DNA of 39,843 nucleotides from Candidatus Zipacnadia bacterium (GCA_029821195.1 JALGTU010000006.1:1-39843); one strand, 5' to 3'. Counted from the first letter of the stretch, positions 24,116 through 32,640 are shown. A program made the numbers and translations. The notes: generated by a model not told the origin, from the sequence alone.

Positions 24116-26773
24116 TCACCGCGATATGCTGCTCAGCCGCTTGACCTGGGCGCGCAGCTTCTCCAGGTCCTGGTCAAACCCGGCCAGCTTCGCGCGCTCC
24201 TTGTTGACCACCGCTGCCGGCGCCCTGTTGAGGAAGTCCGGGTTCTGCAGCTTGTCCTTGCTGCGCAGGCGATCCTGTTCTATCTCAGCGATTTCCTTCT
24301 GAATCCGCGCGGCCTCCTTCTCGACATCAATTGCCCCCGCCAGATGCAGGTAGACCTGCACACCCCCGGTTACCGCCGAGATCGCGTCACTGGGCGCATC
24401 GGCGGGAGCCGTCGCCACATCTAACTGCTCCACCGCCGCCAGGGAACAGACGGCCTGGCGCTGGCTAGCCACCAGCGACGTGGCGGCTTCGTCGGGGGCG
24501 ATGATGCTGACGGTCACCGGCTGGCCCGGGTTGATCTTCAGTTCCGCGCGCAGCGTGCGAATCTCGGTGGTGACGGCCTGAAGCAAGCCCATCTGCGCCT
24601 CCACCTCCTCGTCGCGCCACGTCTCTTCGGCCTGCGGATACTGCTGGCGGCTGATGCTACCCTCATCGGGCGCGAAGCGCTGCCAGATATCCTCCGTAAT
24701 GAACGGCATAAACGGATGTATCGCACGCAGTATCTCGCTGAGCAGCTTGCGCAGGATGGTCTGCACCGTGGCCTTGCGGGCGGCATCGTCGCCGTACAGA
24801 TCAGTCTTGGCGACCTCGACATACCAGTCGCAGAACTCGCTCCAGACGTATTCGTAGATCGCGTCGGCTGCCTGCGCCAGATTATAGCCGGCAAGCTGGC
24901 GGTCAACCTGGGCGAGCATCCGACTGTGCCGGGAGAGTATCCACCGGTCGGCCAGCGAAAGCTCGACCGTATCCAGGTCCACAGGTGCAGCGTCAGTCAG
25001 GTTCATAATCACAAACCGGGAGGCGTTCCACAGCTTGTTGCCGAAGTTGCGCGCGCCCACCAGGCGGTCGGGAGCGTAGGTGACATCCTGTCCGTGGGTG
25101 ATAAGCTGGGCTAGGGCGAAGCGCATCGCGTCGGCGCCGTATTCGTCCATCAGCCCGATTGGGTCAACTGCATTGCCCCGGCTCTTGCTCATCTTTTGGC
25201 CGTGTTCGTCGCGGACCAGCCCGTGCAGGAAGACCTCGCCGAAAGGCTCGCGGCCCACCAGGTGCATGCCCATCATTATCATCCGCGCCACCCAGAAGTA
25301 GATGATGTCGTAACCGGTCACCAGCACCGAGGTGGGGTAGAAGTAGTCCAGTTCCGCTGTCTCGTCAGGCCAACCCAGTGTCGAGAACGGCCACAGCGCT
25401 GAGCTGAACCAGGTATCGAGCACATCCGGGTCCTGGCGAATCTTCTCACTCCCGCAGTGCGCGCACCGGGTCGGGTCGCTGCGGGCGCAGGTCTGCTCGC
25501 CGCAGTCGTCGCAGTACCAGACCGGAATCGAGTGCCCCCACCAGAGCTGCCGCGAGATGCACCAGTCCTCGATGCTCTCCAGCCAGTCGCGGTATACTTT
25601 GGTCCAGCGCTCGGGGATGAAGCTGACCTTCCTGCTGTCTACCGCCGCCAGACCCTTTGCGGCCAGCGGCGCCATCTTCACGAACCACTGCGTGGACACC
25701 AGCGGCTCGACCACCGTATCGCAGCGCTGGCACTGGCCGGGGGTATGCACGTAGTCCTCGATGCGCTCGAGCAGCCCGAGTTGCGCGAGGTCAGCCACGA
25801 CCTTCTCCCGGCAGTCGTAGCGGTCCAGCCCGGCATACGGGCCGGTCTCCTCGGTCATCTTGCCCGTCAGGCCAATAACCAGAATGGAGGGTAAGTCGTG
25901 GCGCTGGGCGATCTCCAGGTCGTTGGGGTCGTGCGCCGGTGTCACCTTCAGCGCCCCGGTGCCGAACTCCATATCAATGTAATCGTCGGGCACAATCGGA
26001 ATCTCCCGCTCCATCAGCGGCAGGATCACTGTCTTGCCGATCATATCCGCGTAGCGCTCGTCGTGGGGATGAACAGCTACAGCGGTATCGCCCAGCATCG
26101 TCTCGGGGCGCGTGGTGGCGACCACGACGCCCGGGCCACCGTCAGGCTCGGGGTAGCGGATGTACCACAGATGCCCCTGGGTCTCTTCGCGTTGCACTTC
26201 CAGGTCGGACAGCCCGGTGCCGCAGCGTGGGCACCAGTTAATCATCCGTGCGCCCCGGTAGATCAGCCCCTGCTCGTAGAGCGTGACGAACGCCTCCCGG
26301 ACCGCCCGCGAGAGGCCTTCGTCGAGCGTGAAGCGTTCGCGGCGCCAGTCCACCGATACGCCTATGCGCTGGAGCTGGGCAGTGATAGTACCGTGGTGCT
26401 CTTCCTTGACCTCCCAGACTCGGGCCACGAAGTTCTCGCGGCCCAGATCATCCCGCGTCAGGCCCTCCTCGGCGAGCTGCGCTTCGACCACATTCTGCGT
26501 GGCAATGCCGGCGTGGTCGGTGCCTGGCACCCACAACGCCTCGAAGCCGCGCATCCGGTACCAGCGGATCAGTAGGTCCTGGATCGTCTCGTCCAGGGCG
26601 TGGCCCATGTGGAGGACGCCGGTGACGTTCGGCGGCGGAATGACGATGCAGTAGGGCTGCTTGTCCGGATTGATCTCAGCGTCAAAGACGCCGCTGTCCA
26701 GCCAGTATTGATAGATCTTCCCCTCTACTTTCTGGGGATCGTAAGCTTTTTCCATCTCCGTTGCCTCAGACAT
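24116..26773 (-). CDS. valS: valyl-tRNA synthetase
   Basis: The 885-residue class I enzyme charges tRNA-Val and edits mischarged threonine. HIGH motif as HMGH at 55-58 in PPPNVTGVLHMGHAL; KMSKS as GQKMSKSRG; a CP1 editing domain between; zinc-like cysteine clusters in WCPRCG, CQRC and CDDCGEQTC...CAHCG. The C-terminal 60 residues form the ValRS coiled-coil arm (AARIQKEIAEIEQDRLRSKDK, NPDFLNRAPAAVV). Length is the bacterial norm. GAGGTG lies 7 bases before the ATG. A T-box leader with valine specifier precedes it, so expression rises when tRNA-Val is uncharged. Confidence 0.97.
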   Translation of the reverse strand: MSEATEMEKAYDPQKVEGKIYQYWLDSGVFDAEINPDKQPYCIVIPPPNVTGVLHMGHALDETIQDLLIRWYRMRGFEALWVPGTDHAGIATQNVVEAQLAEEGLTRDDLGRENFVARVWEVKEEHHGTITAQLQRIGVSVDWRRERFTLDEGLSRAVREAFVTLYEQGLIYRGARMINWCPRCGTGLSDLEVQREETQGHLWYIRYPEPDGGPGVVVATTRPETMLGDTAVAVHPHDERYADMIGKTVILPLMEREIPIVPDDYIDMEFGTGALKVTPAHDPNDLEIAQRHDLPSILVIGLTGKMTEETGPYAGLDRYDCREKVVADLAQLGLLERIEDYVHTPGQCQRCDTVVEPLVSTQWFVKMAPLAAKGLAAVDSRKVSFIPERWTKVYRDWLESIEDWCISRQLWWGHSIPVWYCDDCGEQTCARSDPTRCAHCGSEKIRQDPDVLDTWFSSALWPFSTLGWPDETAELDYFYPTSVLVTGYDIIYFWVARMIMMGMHLVGREPFGEVFLHGLVRDEHGQKMSKSRGNAVDPIGLMDEYGADAMRFALAQLITHGQDVTYAPDRLVGARNFGNKLWNASRFVIMNLTDAAPVDLDTVELSLADRWILSRHSRMLAQVDRQLAGYNLAQAADAIYEYVWSEFCDWYVEVAKTDLYGDDAARKATVQTILRKLLSEILRAIHPFMPFITEDIWQRFAPDEGSISRQQYPQAEETWRDEEVEAQMGLLQAVTTEIRTLRAELKINPGQPVTVSIIAPDEAATSLVASQRQAVCSLAAVEQLDVATAPADAPSDAISAVTGGVQVYLHLAGAIDVEKEAARIQKEIAEIEQDRLRSKDKLQNPDFLNRAPAAVVNKERAKLAGFDQDLEKLRAQVKRLSSISR

Positions 26774-26804
26774 TCTTACACCTCTGTGCTGCGTTTACCT
26801 CGTG

Positions 26805-26829
26805 GTAGGAGCGACATTCCTGTCACGAC
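26805..26829 (+). repeat. REP-like element, copy 2
   Basis: 25 bases with GTAG head, GA, then GCGACA-TTCC-TGTCAC and a GAC tail; two differences from copy 1, one of which weakens a stem pair. It lies between the valS T-box terminator and the valS start codon, inside the leader. Confidence 0.75.
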
Positions 26830-26876
26830 TGCGGTGAATGCAGCTTGCTCGGCATTGCCAGCCGTTTTCGCAAAGC

Positions 26877-27137
26877 AAAAAACCTCTCATCCCCATTGGG
26901 ACGAGAGGCTCGTGATATGTTGCTCCCGCGGTACCACCCAAGTTCCGCCGGATATCCGACGGCGCTCTGGCGCGCTTTAACGGGCGCATCCCGGTGCCGC
27001 CTACTTGATTTCAACGGCCCGACTCAGGGGCGACGTTCCGCGGACTGAAGGCGCCGGCACTTTCACCTTGTCGCCGGTTCGCTGTAGCCTCCGCTTCCCG
27101 CGTACTCCTCCCCGTCACAGTCTGTTGCAGTTGATTT
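26877..27137 (-). promoter_or_regulatory. T-box riboswitch, valine specifier, controlling valS
   Basis: On the minus strand the leader has the Stem I start GACGGGGAGGAGTA, a specifier loop GGAACGTCGCC with the valine codon GTC at 27034-27032, the antiterminator T-box motif GGTGGTACCGCGGG at about 26938-26925 and an intrinsic terminator (CCTCTCGTCCC pairing with GGGATGAGAGG, then TTTTTT) ending near 26877. Uncharged tRNA-Val should pair with the codon and the TGGT bulge and so prevent termination. The specifier matches the downstream gene. Confidence 0.93.
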
Positions 27138-27143
27138 GCCCAG

Positions 27144-27172
27144 AGTATACCCCAACCCGCCTAGCATGTCAA
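27144..27172 (-). promoter_or_regulatory. sigma-70 type promoter of the valS T-box leader
   Basis: Consensus TTGACA at 27172-27167, a 17-base spacer and TATACT at 27149-27144 on the minus strand, just before the T-box Stem I. Confidence 0.88.
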
Positions 27173-27203
27173 CTCTGGGCAGCCTGGAACCCCACCACAA
27201 ATG

Positions 27204-27228
27204 GTAGGACAGGCGTCTCGCCTGTCCC
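27204..27228 (+). repeat. GTAG-headed hairpin, GGACAGGCG arms
   Basis: 25 bases: GTA followed by the perfect 9-bp stem GGACAGGCG-TCT-CGCCTGTCC and a final C. Same length and head as the REP-like elements but different arms. It lies between the clpX stop and the valS promoter and could act as clpX terminator. Confidence 0.65.
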
Positions 27229-27268
27229 CGAAAAGCGACGGGCAAGGTGCGCATCGTACCAAGGCGAT

Positions 27269-28540
27269 CTACGCCGTCTTCTGCTGGTCGCTCCTGGTTA
27301 TCAGCTCCGGCTTCTTGCCCGAGGTGATTGTCTCGGCGGTGATAACGCACTGGGCGATATCGGCCAGCGAGGGGATGTCGAACATCACATCGAGCATGAC
27401 TTCCTCGAGGATCGTGCGCAGCGCGCGCGCGCCGGTATTGCGGTCCAGAGCGGCTTCGGCTATCGTCTCGAGCGCATCTTCTTCCACCACAAGCTCGACA
27501 TTGTCCAGTAGCCGCAGCAGCTTCTGGTACTGGCGGAGCAGCGCGTTTTTCGGCTCCAGCAGTATGCGGCGCAGCGCCTGCTTGTCCAGCGAGTGCAGCG
27601 AGGCGATGGTGGGCAGGCGCCCGACGAATTCGGGAATGAGGCCGTAGTTGACCAGGTCCTCGGGCGTGACCTGGGCGATCAGTTCATCGTCGGTCATATC
27701 CACAGCGCCGGAGGCAACAGCACCAAAACCCATGGCCCGTTTGCTGGTGCGTGCGCGGATGATATCAGTTAGCCCGCTGAAGATGCCGCCGCAGATGAAT
27801 AGAATGTTGGTGGTGTCAATGGGAATATACTCCTGCTGGGGGTGCTTGCGCCCGCCCTGCGGCGGCACGTTGGCGACGGTGCCTTCGAGTATCTTGAGCA
27901 GGGCCTGCTGGACGCCTTCGCCCGAGACGTCGCGAGTGATGGAGGGGCCCTCTTCCTTGCGCCCGATCTTGTCAATCTCGTCAATGTAGATAATGCCGTG
28001 TTGGGCGCGCTCGATGTCACCGTCGGCGGCGATGATGAGCTTGAGCAGGATATTCTCCACGTCCTCACCGACGTACCCGGCCTCGGTCAGCGAGGTAGCA
28101 TCAGCAATAGCGAAGGGCGCATCCAACATCTGGGCCAGCGTCCGGCACAGCAGGGTCTTGCCGCAGCCGGTCGGCCCGATCATCAGGATGTTGCTCTTCT
28201 CCAGCTCTACCTCGTCGTCGGTCGCTCCGATCCGCACGCGTTTGTAATGGTTGTAGACCGCCACCGACAGGATTCGCTTGGCCCGGTCCTGGCCGATTAC
28301 GTATTGGTCCAGGTAGTCGAAGGTCTCCTGGGGCGTGGGGATCGGTGTGCTCTCGCGCAAGGCTCCCTGTTCGTGGCGGCTGCGCAGAATCTCGTTGCAC
28401 AGGTCCACGCACTGCGGGCAGATGTAGACGCCCGGGCCCGCGATCAGCTCGCGAACCTGGTTGGGGCGCTCGCCCTTCTCCCGACCGCAGAAACTGCACG
28501 TTAGTTTCCGTCCGTCCACTGTGGAATCGGTTGGTTCCAT
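27269..28540 (-). CDS. clpX: ATP-dependent Clp protease ATP-binding subunit ClpX
   Basis: The 423-residue AAA+ unfoldase feeds substrates to ClpP. The N-terminal zinc-binding domain has C15, C18, C41 and C44. Walker A is GPTGCGKT, Walker B is [10 protein letters not shown], and a GYVGEDVEN pore-loop sequence lies between them. GFGAV, the ClpP-contact loop of ClpX (IGF-type), is visible after RAMG. The sensor-2 region [11 protein letters not shown] closes the module. Length is normal. Upstream are clpP and tig in the classical order tig-clpP-clpX, clpP ending 54 bases before. AGGAGC precedes the ATG by 10 bases. Confidence 0.97.
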   Translation of the reverse strand: MEPTDSTVDGRKLTCSFCGREKGERPNQVRELIAGPGVYICPQCVDLCNEILRSRHEQGALRESTPIPTPQETFDYLDQYVIGQDRAKRILSVAVYNHYKRVRIGATDDEVELEKSNILMIGPTGCGKTLLCRTLAQMLDAPFAIADATSLTEAGYVGEDVENILLKLIIAADGDIERAQHGIIYIDEIDKIGRKEEGPSITRDVSGEGVQQALLKILEGTVANVPPQGGRKHPQQEYIPIDTTNILFICGGIFSGLTDIIRARTSKRAMGFGAVASGAVDMTDDELIAQVTPEDLVNYGLIPEFVGRLPTIASLHSLDKQALRRILLEPKNALLRQYQKLLRLLDNVELVVEEDALETIAEAALDRNTGARALRTILEEVMLDVMFDIPSLADIAQCVITAETITSGKKPELITRSDQQKTA

Positions 28541-28594
28541 TGGTAGAGTTGCTCCTGGCCGGGGGGCCCCCGCTGACTGCTTACGCCCCCGCTT

Positions 28595-29191
28595 CTATTC
28601 GATTTCCTCCTCGGGTTGCTTGACGGCTATCGAGTCCACGATGCCATATTGCTGGGCCTCTTCGGCATCCATGTAATAGTCACGCTCGGTGTCCTGTTGG
28701 ATCTTGTCCAGCGGCTGCCCGGTGACTTCGGCCAGAATCTGGTTGACCCAGCCGCGTAGCCGCAGGATCTCCTCGGCCTGGATTTGAATATCAGTGGCCT
28801 GTCCGGCCATCTGTCCCCACGGCTGATGTATCAGCACCCGGGAATAGGGCAGAGCGTAGCGGTGCCCGGGCTCGCCGGCGGCCAGGAGGACTGCAGCCAT
28901 GCTGGCCGCCTGGCCGATGCACCAGGTGTGCACCTCGGGGCGGATGTAGTGCAGTGTGTCGTAGACGGCTAGCCCCGCGGTAACCGAGCCGCCCGGCGAG
29001 TTGATGTACATCGAGATCGGCTCCAGCGGGTCTTCGCCCTGCAAGTACAAGAGCTGGGCGATTATCAGGCTGGCGAGGTTGTCATCAATGGCCATGCCGA
29101 TGAATACTATGCGCTCGCGCAGCAGCCGCGAATAGATGTCGTAGGACCTCTCGCCTCGGGGTGTCTGCTCCACTACCATAGGTATCAACAT
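28595..29191 (-). CDS. clpP: ATP-dependent Clp protease proteolytic subunit ClpP
   Basis: The 198-residue serine protease forms the tetradecameric chamber that degrades unfolded proteins delivered by ClpX. The catalytic triad is complete: S97 in GQAASMA, H122 in LIHQPWG and D171 in DTERDYY. The [19 protein letters not shown] segment is typical. Its Shine-Dalgarno AGGAGG lies within the last codons of tig, only 6 bases separating the tig stop from this ATG, so the genes are translationally close. ATG 29179 is an alternative start. No second clpP paralogue is in the window. Confidence 0.97.
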   Translation of the reverse strand: MLIPMVVEQTPRGERSYDIYSRLLRERIVFIGMAIDDNLASLIIAQLLYLQGEDPLEPISMYINSPGGSVTAGLAVYDTLHYIRPEVHTWCIGQAASMAAVLLAAGEPGHRYALPYSRVLIHQPWGQMAGQATDIQIQAEEILRLRGWVNQILAEVTGQPLDKIQQDTERDYYMDAEEAQQYGIVDSIAVKQPEEEIE

Positions 29192-29197
29192 TGTTGT

Positions 29198-30703
29198 TTA
29201 ATCCTCCTCGGATTCCTGACTGGCTTCGGCTTCCGGTGGGGCGCTCGGCACGGTATCAGGCGGCGCGACTGGCCCGGTCTGAGCCGCCTCGGTCGCTTCT
29301 GTTGCCTCGCCTTCAACCAACCGTTCACCACTCGCCGCGGCGCCTTCGGGCGCTTGTAAGTATTGCTCCATATGCCGCCGTACGCGTAGAGGATAAGCCT
29401 CCCAGTCTACCTCTTCTATCTCGGCACCATCTATCAGAATCTGTATTATCTTCTCGTGCCGGGCGAAATTGCGCAGCCGGTTCTCCATCTCCTCGTGGAT
29501 ATGGACGGCATCTCGGACCATCTGCTCGTCCAGGTTGTTATCCTCAGCATATTGGGGGATCGCCGCCTCGACATCTTCATCGGTAATCTCGATATCCTCT
29601 GCTTCGGCGATGGCCTCGAAGATGTAGTGCAGCCTCAGCCCAGCCAGCACGTCGCTGACTACAGAATCCTGTTCGCCCTTCAAGCTGGCGACCGAGTCCT
29701 CCAGGCTCAGGCCCTGTCCCTGGAGATGCCGCAGATAAGTCTCGACCTGCGAGGCGGTCACATTGTCAATCAGCTCCGTGGGGATGTCAATCTCGGTCAT
29801 CGTCGTTAGCACCGTTACAGCCATGTTGCGTAGAGCCCGCTCGGCCGCCCGGGCCTTGCCGGTCTGGAGTTGGTCGCGGATCCGCTCTCGCAGCGCATCC
29901 AGGCTCTCGAGCTCCTCGTCTACCTCCCGGGCAAAGTCATCGTCCAGTGCAGGAAGCTGGCGCTCCTTGATGCTCTCAATGGTCGCCTCAATACTGACCT
30001 GCTGCCCGGCCAGCTCCGGGTTCTCGAACTCGTCTGAGATGGTCATCTCGTCCGTGACCGTCTGGCCGATTATGTGGCCGGCAAGCTTGCGGGCCACCGG
30101 CTGGTCATCCTCGCGGTTCGCGATGAACTCCGCCGCGCTTTCCTCAAGGACCTCGCCGTCGGGCGACAGGACCTTCATCGCCACGCTCACCAGATCACCC
30201 TCGGCCACCGCGTCGCGGTCCACGTCCACCTCGTCGGCGTAGGCCCCGCGCAACTGCTCGAGCTGCCCCTCAATCTCCTCATCACTGACCTCGGGACGAG
30301 CTTTGAGCAGATGTAGCGACTTGTAGTCCGGCAACTTGGGCTGGGGATGGACCGTGACAACAGTCTCGATCTGCACCGTCTCGCCCTCGGCGAAACTCTC
30401 TACGTTCGCTAGCTCCGGAATCTCGGGCGGGAAGGCCAGGCGCAGGTCGCTCTCTTCCAGAGCGGGCAAGTATAGGTCTTCCAGAAACGCGCTCCAGGCC
30501 ATCTCCTGGATAAGCTGCGCGCCGAAGTGGCGCTTGATGATCGTGGTGGGCGCCTTGCCCGGCCGGAACCCGGGAATCCGCCCCTGCTGGCGGATCTGGT
30601 CGTAGGTCTTGGCAAAGACCTTATCCACGTCAGGGGCTTCCGCGGTCAAGACGACTTTAACTTTGCTGCCCGGCAGAACTTCCGTATCCAGCTTCACTAA
30701 CAT
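29198..30703 (-). CDS. tig: trigger factor (ribosome-associated chaperone, FKBP-type PPIase)
   Basis: A 501-residue protein, longer than the usual 430-450 because of an acidic, alanine/proline-rich tail (about 455-501, EGEATEATEAAQTGPVAPPD). The ribosome-binding signature reads GRIPGFRPGKAP at about 41-52 (family GFRxGK). The PPIase-like domain lies at about 155-240 and the C-terminal chaperone arms up to 430. It binds nascent chains at the ribosome exit. The ATG has AGGAAG only 2 bases away, so the in-frame GTG at 30697, 8 bases from AGGAAG, may be the true start. First gene of tig-clpP-clpX. Confidence 0.94.
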   Translation of the reverse strand: MLVKLDTEVLPGSKVKVVLTAEAPDVDKVFAKTYDQIRQQGRIPGFRPGKAPTTIIKRHFGAQLIQEMAWSAFLEDLYLPALEESDLRLAFPPEIPELANVESFAEGETVQIETVVTVHPQPKLPDYKSLHLLKARPEVSDEEIEGQLEQLRGAYADEVDVDRDAVAEGDLVSVAMKVLSPDGEVLEESAAEFIANREDDQPVARKLAGHIIGQTVTDEMTISDEFENPELAGQQVSIEATIESIKERQLPALDDDFAREVDEELESLDALRERIRDQLQTGKARAAERALRNMAVTVLTTMTEIDIPTELIDNVTASQVETYLRHLQGQGLSLEDSVASLKGEQDSVVSDVLAGLRLHYIFEAIAEAEDIEITDEDVEAAIPQYAEDNNLDEQMVRDAVHIHEEMENRLRNFARHEKIIQILIDGAEIEEVDWEAYPLRVRRHMEQYLQAPEGAAASGERLVEGEATEATEAAQTGPVAPPDTVPSAPPEAEASQESEED

Positions 30704-30787
30704 CGCTTCCTAACTACTTTGCAAGATTGCATCGCCCATGGAGAAAAGCGGCGACGCACCACTTTACTGTCTCGATAGGAGTCGCGT

Positions 30788-30812
30788 GTCGGGGCAAGAA
30801 GGCCCCTCCTAC
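30788..30812 (-). repeat. REP-like element, copy 3 (inverted, different arms)
   Basis: On the minus strand 25 bases: GTAG, GA, then GGGGCC-TTCT-TGCCCC and a GAC tail. Relative to copy 1 the arm bases change on both sides so that most pairing is kept. It lies between tig and tRNA-Leu. Confidence 0.7.
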
Positions 30813-30823
30813 CGGTTTCGCAG

Positions 30824-30908
30824 TGGTGGGCGCGGGGAGATTCGAACTCCCATGGGTTGCCCCACATGATCCTAAATCATGCATGTCTACCAATTCCATC
30901 ACGCGCCC
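30824..30908 (-). tRNA. tRNA-Leu (anticodon UAG)
   Basis: 85 bases including encoded CCA. Acceptor GGGCGCG/CGCGCCC pairs perfectly; anticodon stem CATGA/TCATG with loop TTTAGGA gives anticodon TAG; a long variable arm and the T-arm GGGAG-TTCGAAT-CTCCC follow. Its first 10 bases overlap the 3' end of the upstream isomerase gene, whose TGA stop lies inside the tRNA. Confidence 0.95.
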
Positions 30909-31735
30909 TGGACTTTCGCCAGCAGCTCGACGAGTTGGCGGGCGCCCTCGAGCATCAGCCAGCGCGAGCCCCAGTGCTCGACGCTCGCGGCGCCGTCGTA
31001 GCCGTCGGCAATTAGCGTCTGCAAGACCTCTTCGTAGCTCACGTCCTCCCAGTCGCCGACGGTCGCGACGTTCATGTACCGGTTGGGCTTAACGTGGAAG
31101 TGGCGCACGCGGCCCCGGATCTTCGGGTAGCCCTCCCGCAGCGGGTGCTCGCCCCGCGAAGAGGCATTGCGTACATCCCAGGCCACGGCCAGGTGCTCGC
31201 TGTCGCTGGTGGCCTCAATGATCCGTGCGATCTCCTCGCACGACCCCGAACAGGTCGAGACCTCCGATTCTATACAGTAGTACACGTCTTGTTCTTCGGC
31301 GCGGCGCACCAGCGGCGCCAGTTTCTCGGCAATCAGCGGCAAGATGCGTTCCCAATTCGGCCGGGGGACATCTTCGTTGTACCGGTCGCTGGGCTTACCC
31401 TCCGGATTCCAGAAGGGGAAAGCCCGGATTATCTTGATCTCGAAGATGTGCGCCAATTCGCACATCCGGTCGAACCAGCGCAGGTGCTGCTGGTACTCGT
31501 CTTCGTCGTACAGGTCGCATTTCCCCACGGGCGAGCCGATGCAACTCACGTGCGCGCCGTAGCGAGCCATAACCTCCTGGACGCGCGCGATGTCATCGTC
31601 GGTAGCGTCCTGTACCTGCTTGCCCCAGATGCCGCCGCGCAGCTCGATGCCGTGCACGCCGGCACGGGTACTGAGGTCCACGGCTTCTTCAAAATCGTTG
31701 GACACCTCGTCAAGAAACATACAGGCATCAATCAT
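30899..31735 (-). CDS. sugar phosphate isomerase/epimerase-like TIM barrel
   Basis: A 278-residue protein of the xylose-isomerase-like / AP-endonuclease-2 superfamily. GVHGIELRG (about 26-34), VSCIGSPVGKCDLYD, IKIIRAFPFW, YYCIESEVSTCSGSC with the metal-ligand glutamate, LAVAWDVRNA, VRHFHVKPN and AASVEHWGS supply the expected strand-end metal ligands (Glu, Asp, His, Glu). It probably isomerises or epimerises a sugar or ketoacid; the substrate is unknown. AGGAGT lies 8 bases before the ATG. The TGA stop falls inside tRNA-Leu, an overlap of 10 bases. It sits between tRNA-Lys and tRNA-Leu on the same strand. Confidence 0.85.
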   Translation of the reverse strand: MIDACMFLDEVSNDFEEAVDLSTRAGVHGIELRGGIWGKQVQDATDDDIARVQEVMARYGAHVSCIGSPVGKCDLYDEDEYQQHLRWFDRMCELAHIFEIKIIRAFPFWNPEGKPSDRYNEDVPRPNWERILPLIAEKLAPLVRRAEEQDVYYCIESEVSTCSGSCEEIARIIEATSDSEHLAVAWDVRNASSRGEHPLREGYPKIRGRVRHFHVKPNRYMNVATVGDWEDVSYEEVLQTLIADGYDGAASVEHWGSRWLMLEGARQLVELLAKVQGA

Positions 31736-31834
31736 AAATCGTGACTCCTGATAGTTGGGCGGGCCGCACGGAGGATCTTGGTCGTTGTGTTATTCCCTGT
31801 CCTAAGTCGTTTGCCGTCCACTATCCACTGATTT

Positions 31835-31859
31835 GTCGCGACAAGAATGTCGTTCCTAG
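31835..31859 (-). repeat. REP-like element, copy 4 (inverted)
   Basis: On the minus strand CTAGGA, then ACGACA-TTCT-TGTCGC and GAC: same 25-base frame as copy 1, with CTAG instead of GTAG. It lies between the isomerase gene and tRNA-Lys. Confidence 0.7.
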
Positions 31860-31885
31860 CAGTTTTGTGCTAACCGCTATCCGTT

Positions 31886-31961
31886 TGGTGGGCCGTGCAG
31901 GATTCGAACCTGCGACCTGAGGATTAAGAGTCCCCTGCTCTACCAACTGATCTAACGACCC
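31886..31961 (-). tRNA. tRNA-Lys (anticodon CUU)
   Basis: 76 bases with encoded CCA. Acceptor GGGTCGT pairs with ACGGCCC with G-U pairs; anticodon loop CTCTTAA on stem GGGGA/TCCTC gives CTT; T-loop TTCGAAT is standard. Last tRNA of the array. Confidence 0.94.
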
Positions 31962-32002
31962 ACCCAAGCCGTTAGGTTGTTGTTTCTGTCGTTCTGCTGC
32001 TT

Positions 32003-32035
32003 GTTGTGCTGCTGTTGTGCTGCCGTTGTGCTGGT
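32003..32035 (+). repeat. 11-nt tandem repeat, three units
   Basis: GTTGTGCTGCT, GTTGTGCTGCC and GTTGTGCTGGT follow each other directly between tRNA-Lys and tRNA-Arg(UCG). No other feature lies in this spacer. Confidence 0.7.
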
Positions 32036-32041
32036 GTCAAA

Positions 32042-32118
32042 TGGCGCGCCTGGAGGGATTCGAACCCCCGACACCCGGATCCGAAGTCCGGTGCTCTCAT
32101 CCACTGAGCTACAGGCGC
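32042..32118 (-). tRNA. tRNA-Arg (anticodon UCG)
   Basis: 77 bases with CCA. Acceptor GCGCCTG/CAGGCGC, anticodon stem CCGGA/TCCGG with loop CTTCGGA giving TCG, discriminator G. Confidence 0.94.
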
Positions 32119-32149
32119 GCTCTGGCTCATCGCTTTTGCTTATGGGTGA

Positions 32150-32224
32150 TGGGGTGGACGATGGGATTCGAACCCACAACCACCTGAGCCACAGTCAGGT
32201 GCTCTACCTTTGAGCTACGCCCAC
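32150..32224 (-). tRNA. tRNA-His (anticodon GUG)
   Basis: 75 bases with CCA. Acceptor GTGGGCG/CGTCCAC; anticodon stem CCTGA/TCAGG with loop CTGTGGC giving GTG. Position 73 is C and the base before the 5' end is G, the identity pair of tRNA-His. Confidence 0.95.
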
Positions 32225-32239
32225 CACCAAGATAAAATG

Positions 32240-32315
32240 TGGCGCGCCCGGCCCGATTCGAACGGGCGACCGGCGGCTTAGAAGGCCGCTGCTCTATCCT
32301 CTGAGCTACGGGCGC
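32240..32315 (-). tRNA. tRNA-Arg (anticodon UCU)
   Basis: 76 bases with CCA. Acceptor GCGCCCG/CGGGCGC; anticodon stem GCGGC/GCCGC with loop CTTCTAA giving TCT; T-loop TTCGAAT. Confidence 0.95.
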
Positions 32316-32383
32316 AATCCTGCCACACGAACAGCCCGGCCAGCCCGGCTGTTCCCGCCGGCTACCTCAAGCTAAAAATCAAT

Positions 32384-32459
<76 letters not shown>

Positions 32460-32474
32460 TCGGATACGCTATTG

Positions 32475-32552
32475 TGGTCGGGGCGGCCGGATTCGAACCG
32501 GCGACCTTCGGCTCCCAAAGCCGACGCGCTAGCCAAGCTGCGCCACGCCCCG
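32475..32552 (-). tRNA. tRNA-Pro (anticodon UGG)
   Basis: 78 bases with CCA. Acceptor CGGGGCG/CGCCCCG, discriminator A; anticodon stem TCGGC/GCCGA with loop TTTGGGA giving TGG. First tRNA after the array promoter. Confidence 0.94.
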
Positions 32553-32563
32553 TAACCATTGTT

Positions 32564-32592
32564 AGTATACCCAATACCGTCCTCGCAGTCAA
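32564..32592 (-). promoter_or_regulatory. near-consensus promoter of the tRNA array
   Basis: On the minus strand TTGACT at 32592-32587, a 17-base spacer and TATACT at 32569-32564, 12 bases before the tRNA-Pro 5' end. It can drive Pro-Gly-Arg-His-Arg-Lys and perhaps the isomerase and tRNA-Leu. Confidence 0.87.
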
Positions 32593-32640
32593 CCTTCGGG
32601 CGCTCGCCGACCCTCGCGCCCGGTGCTGCAAGCAGCGGTG

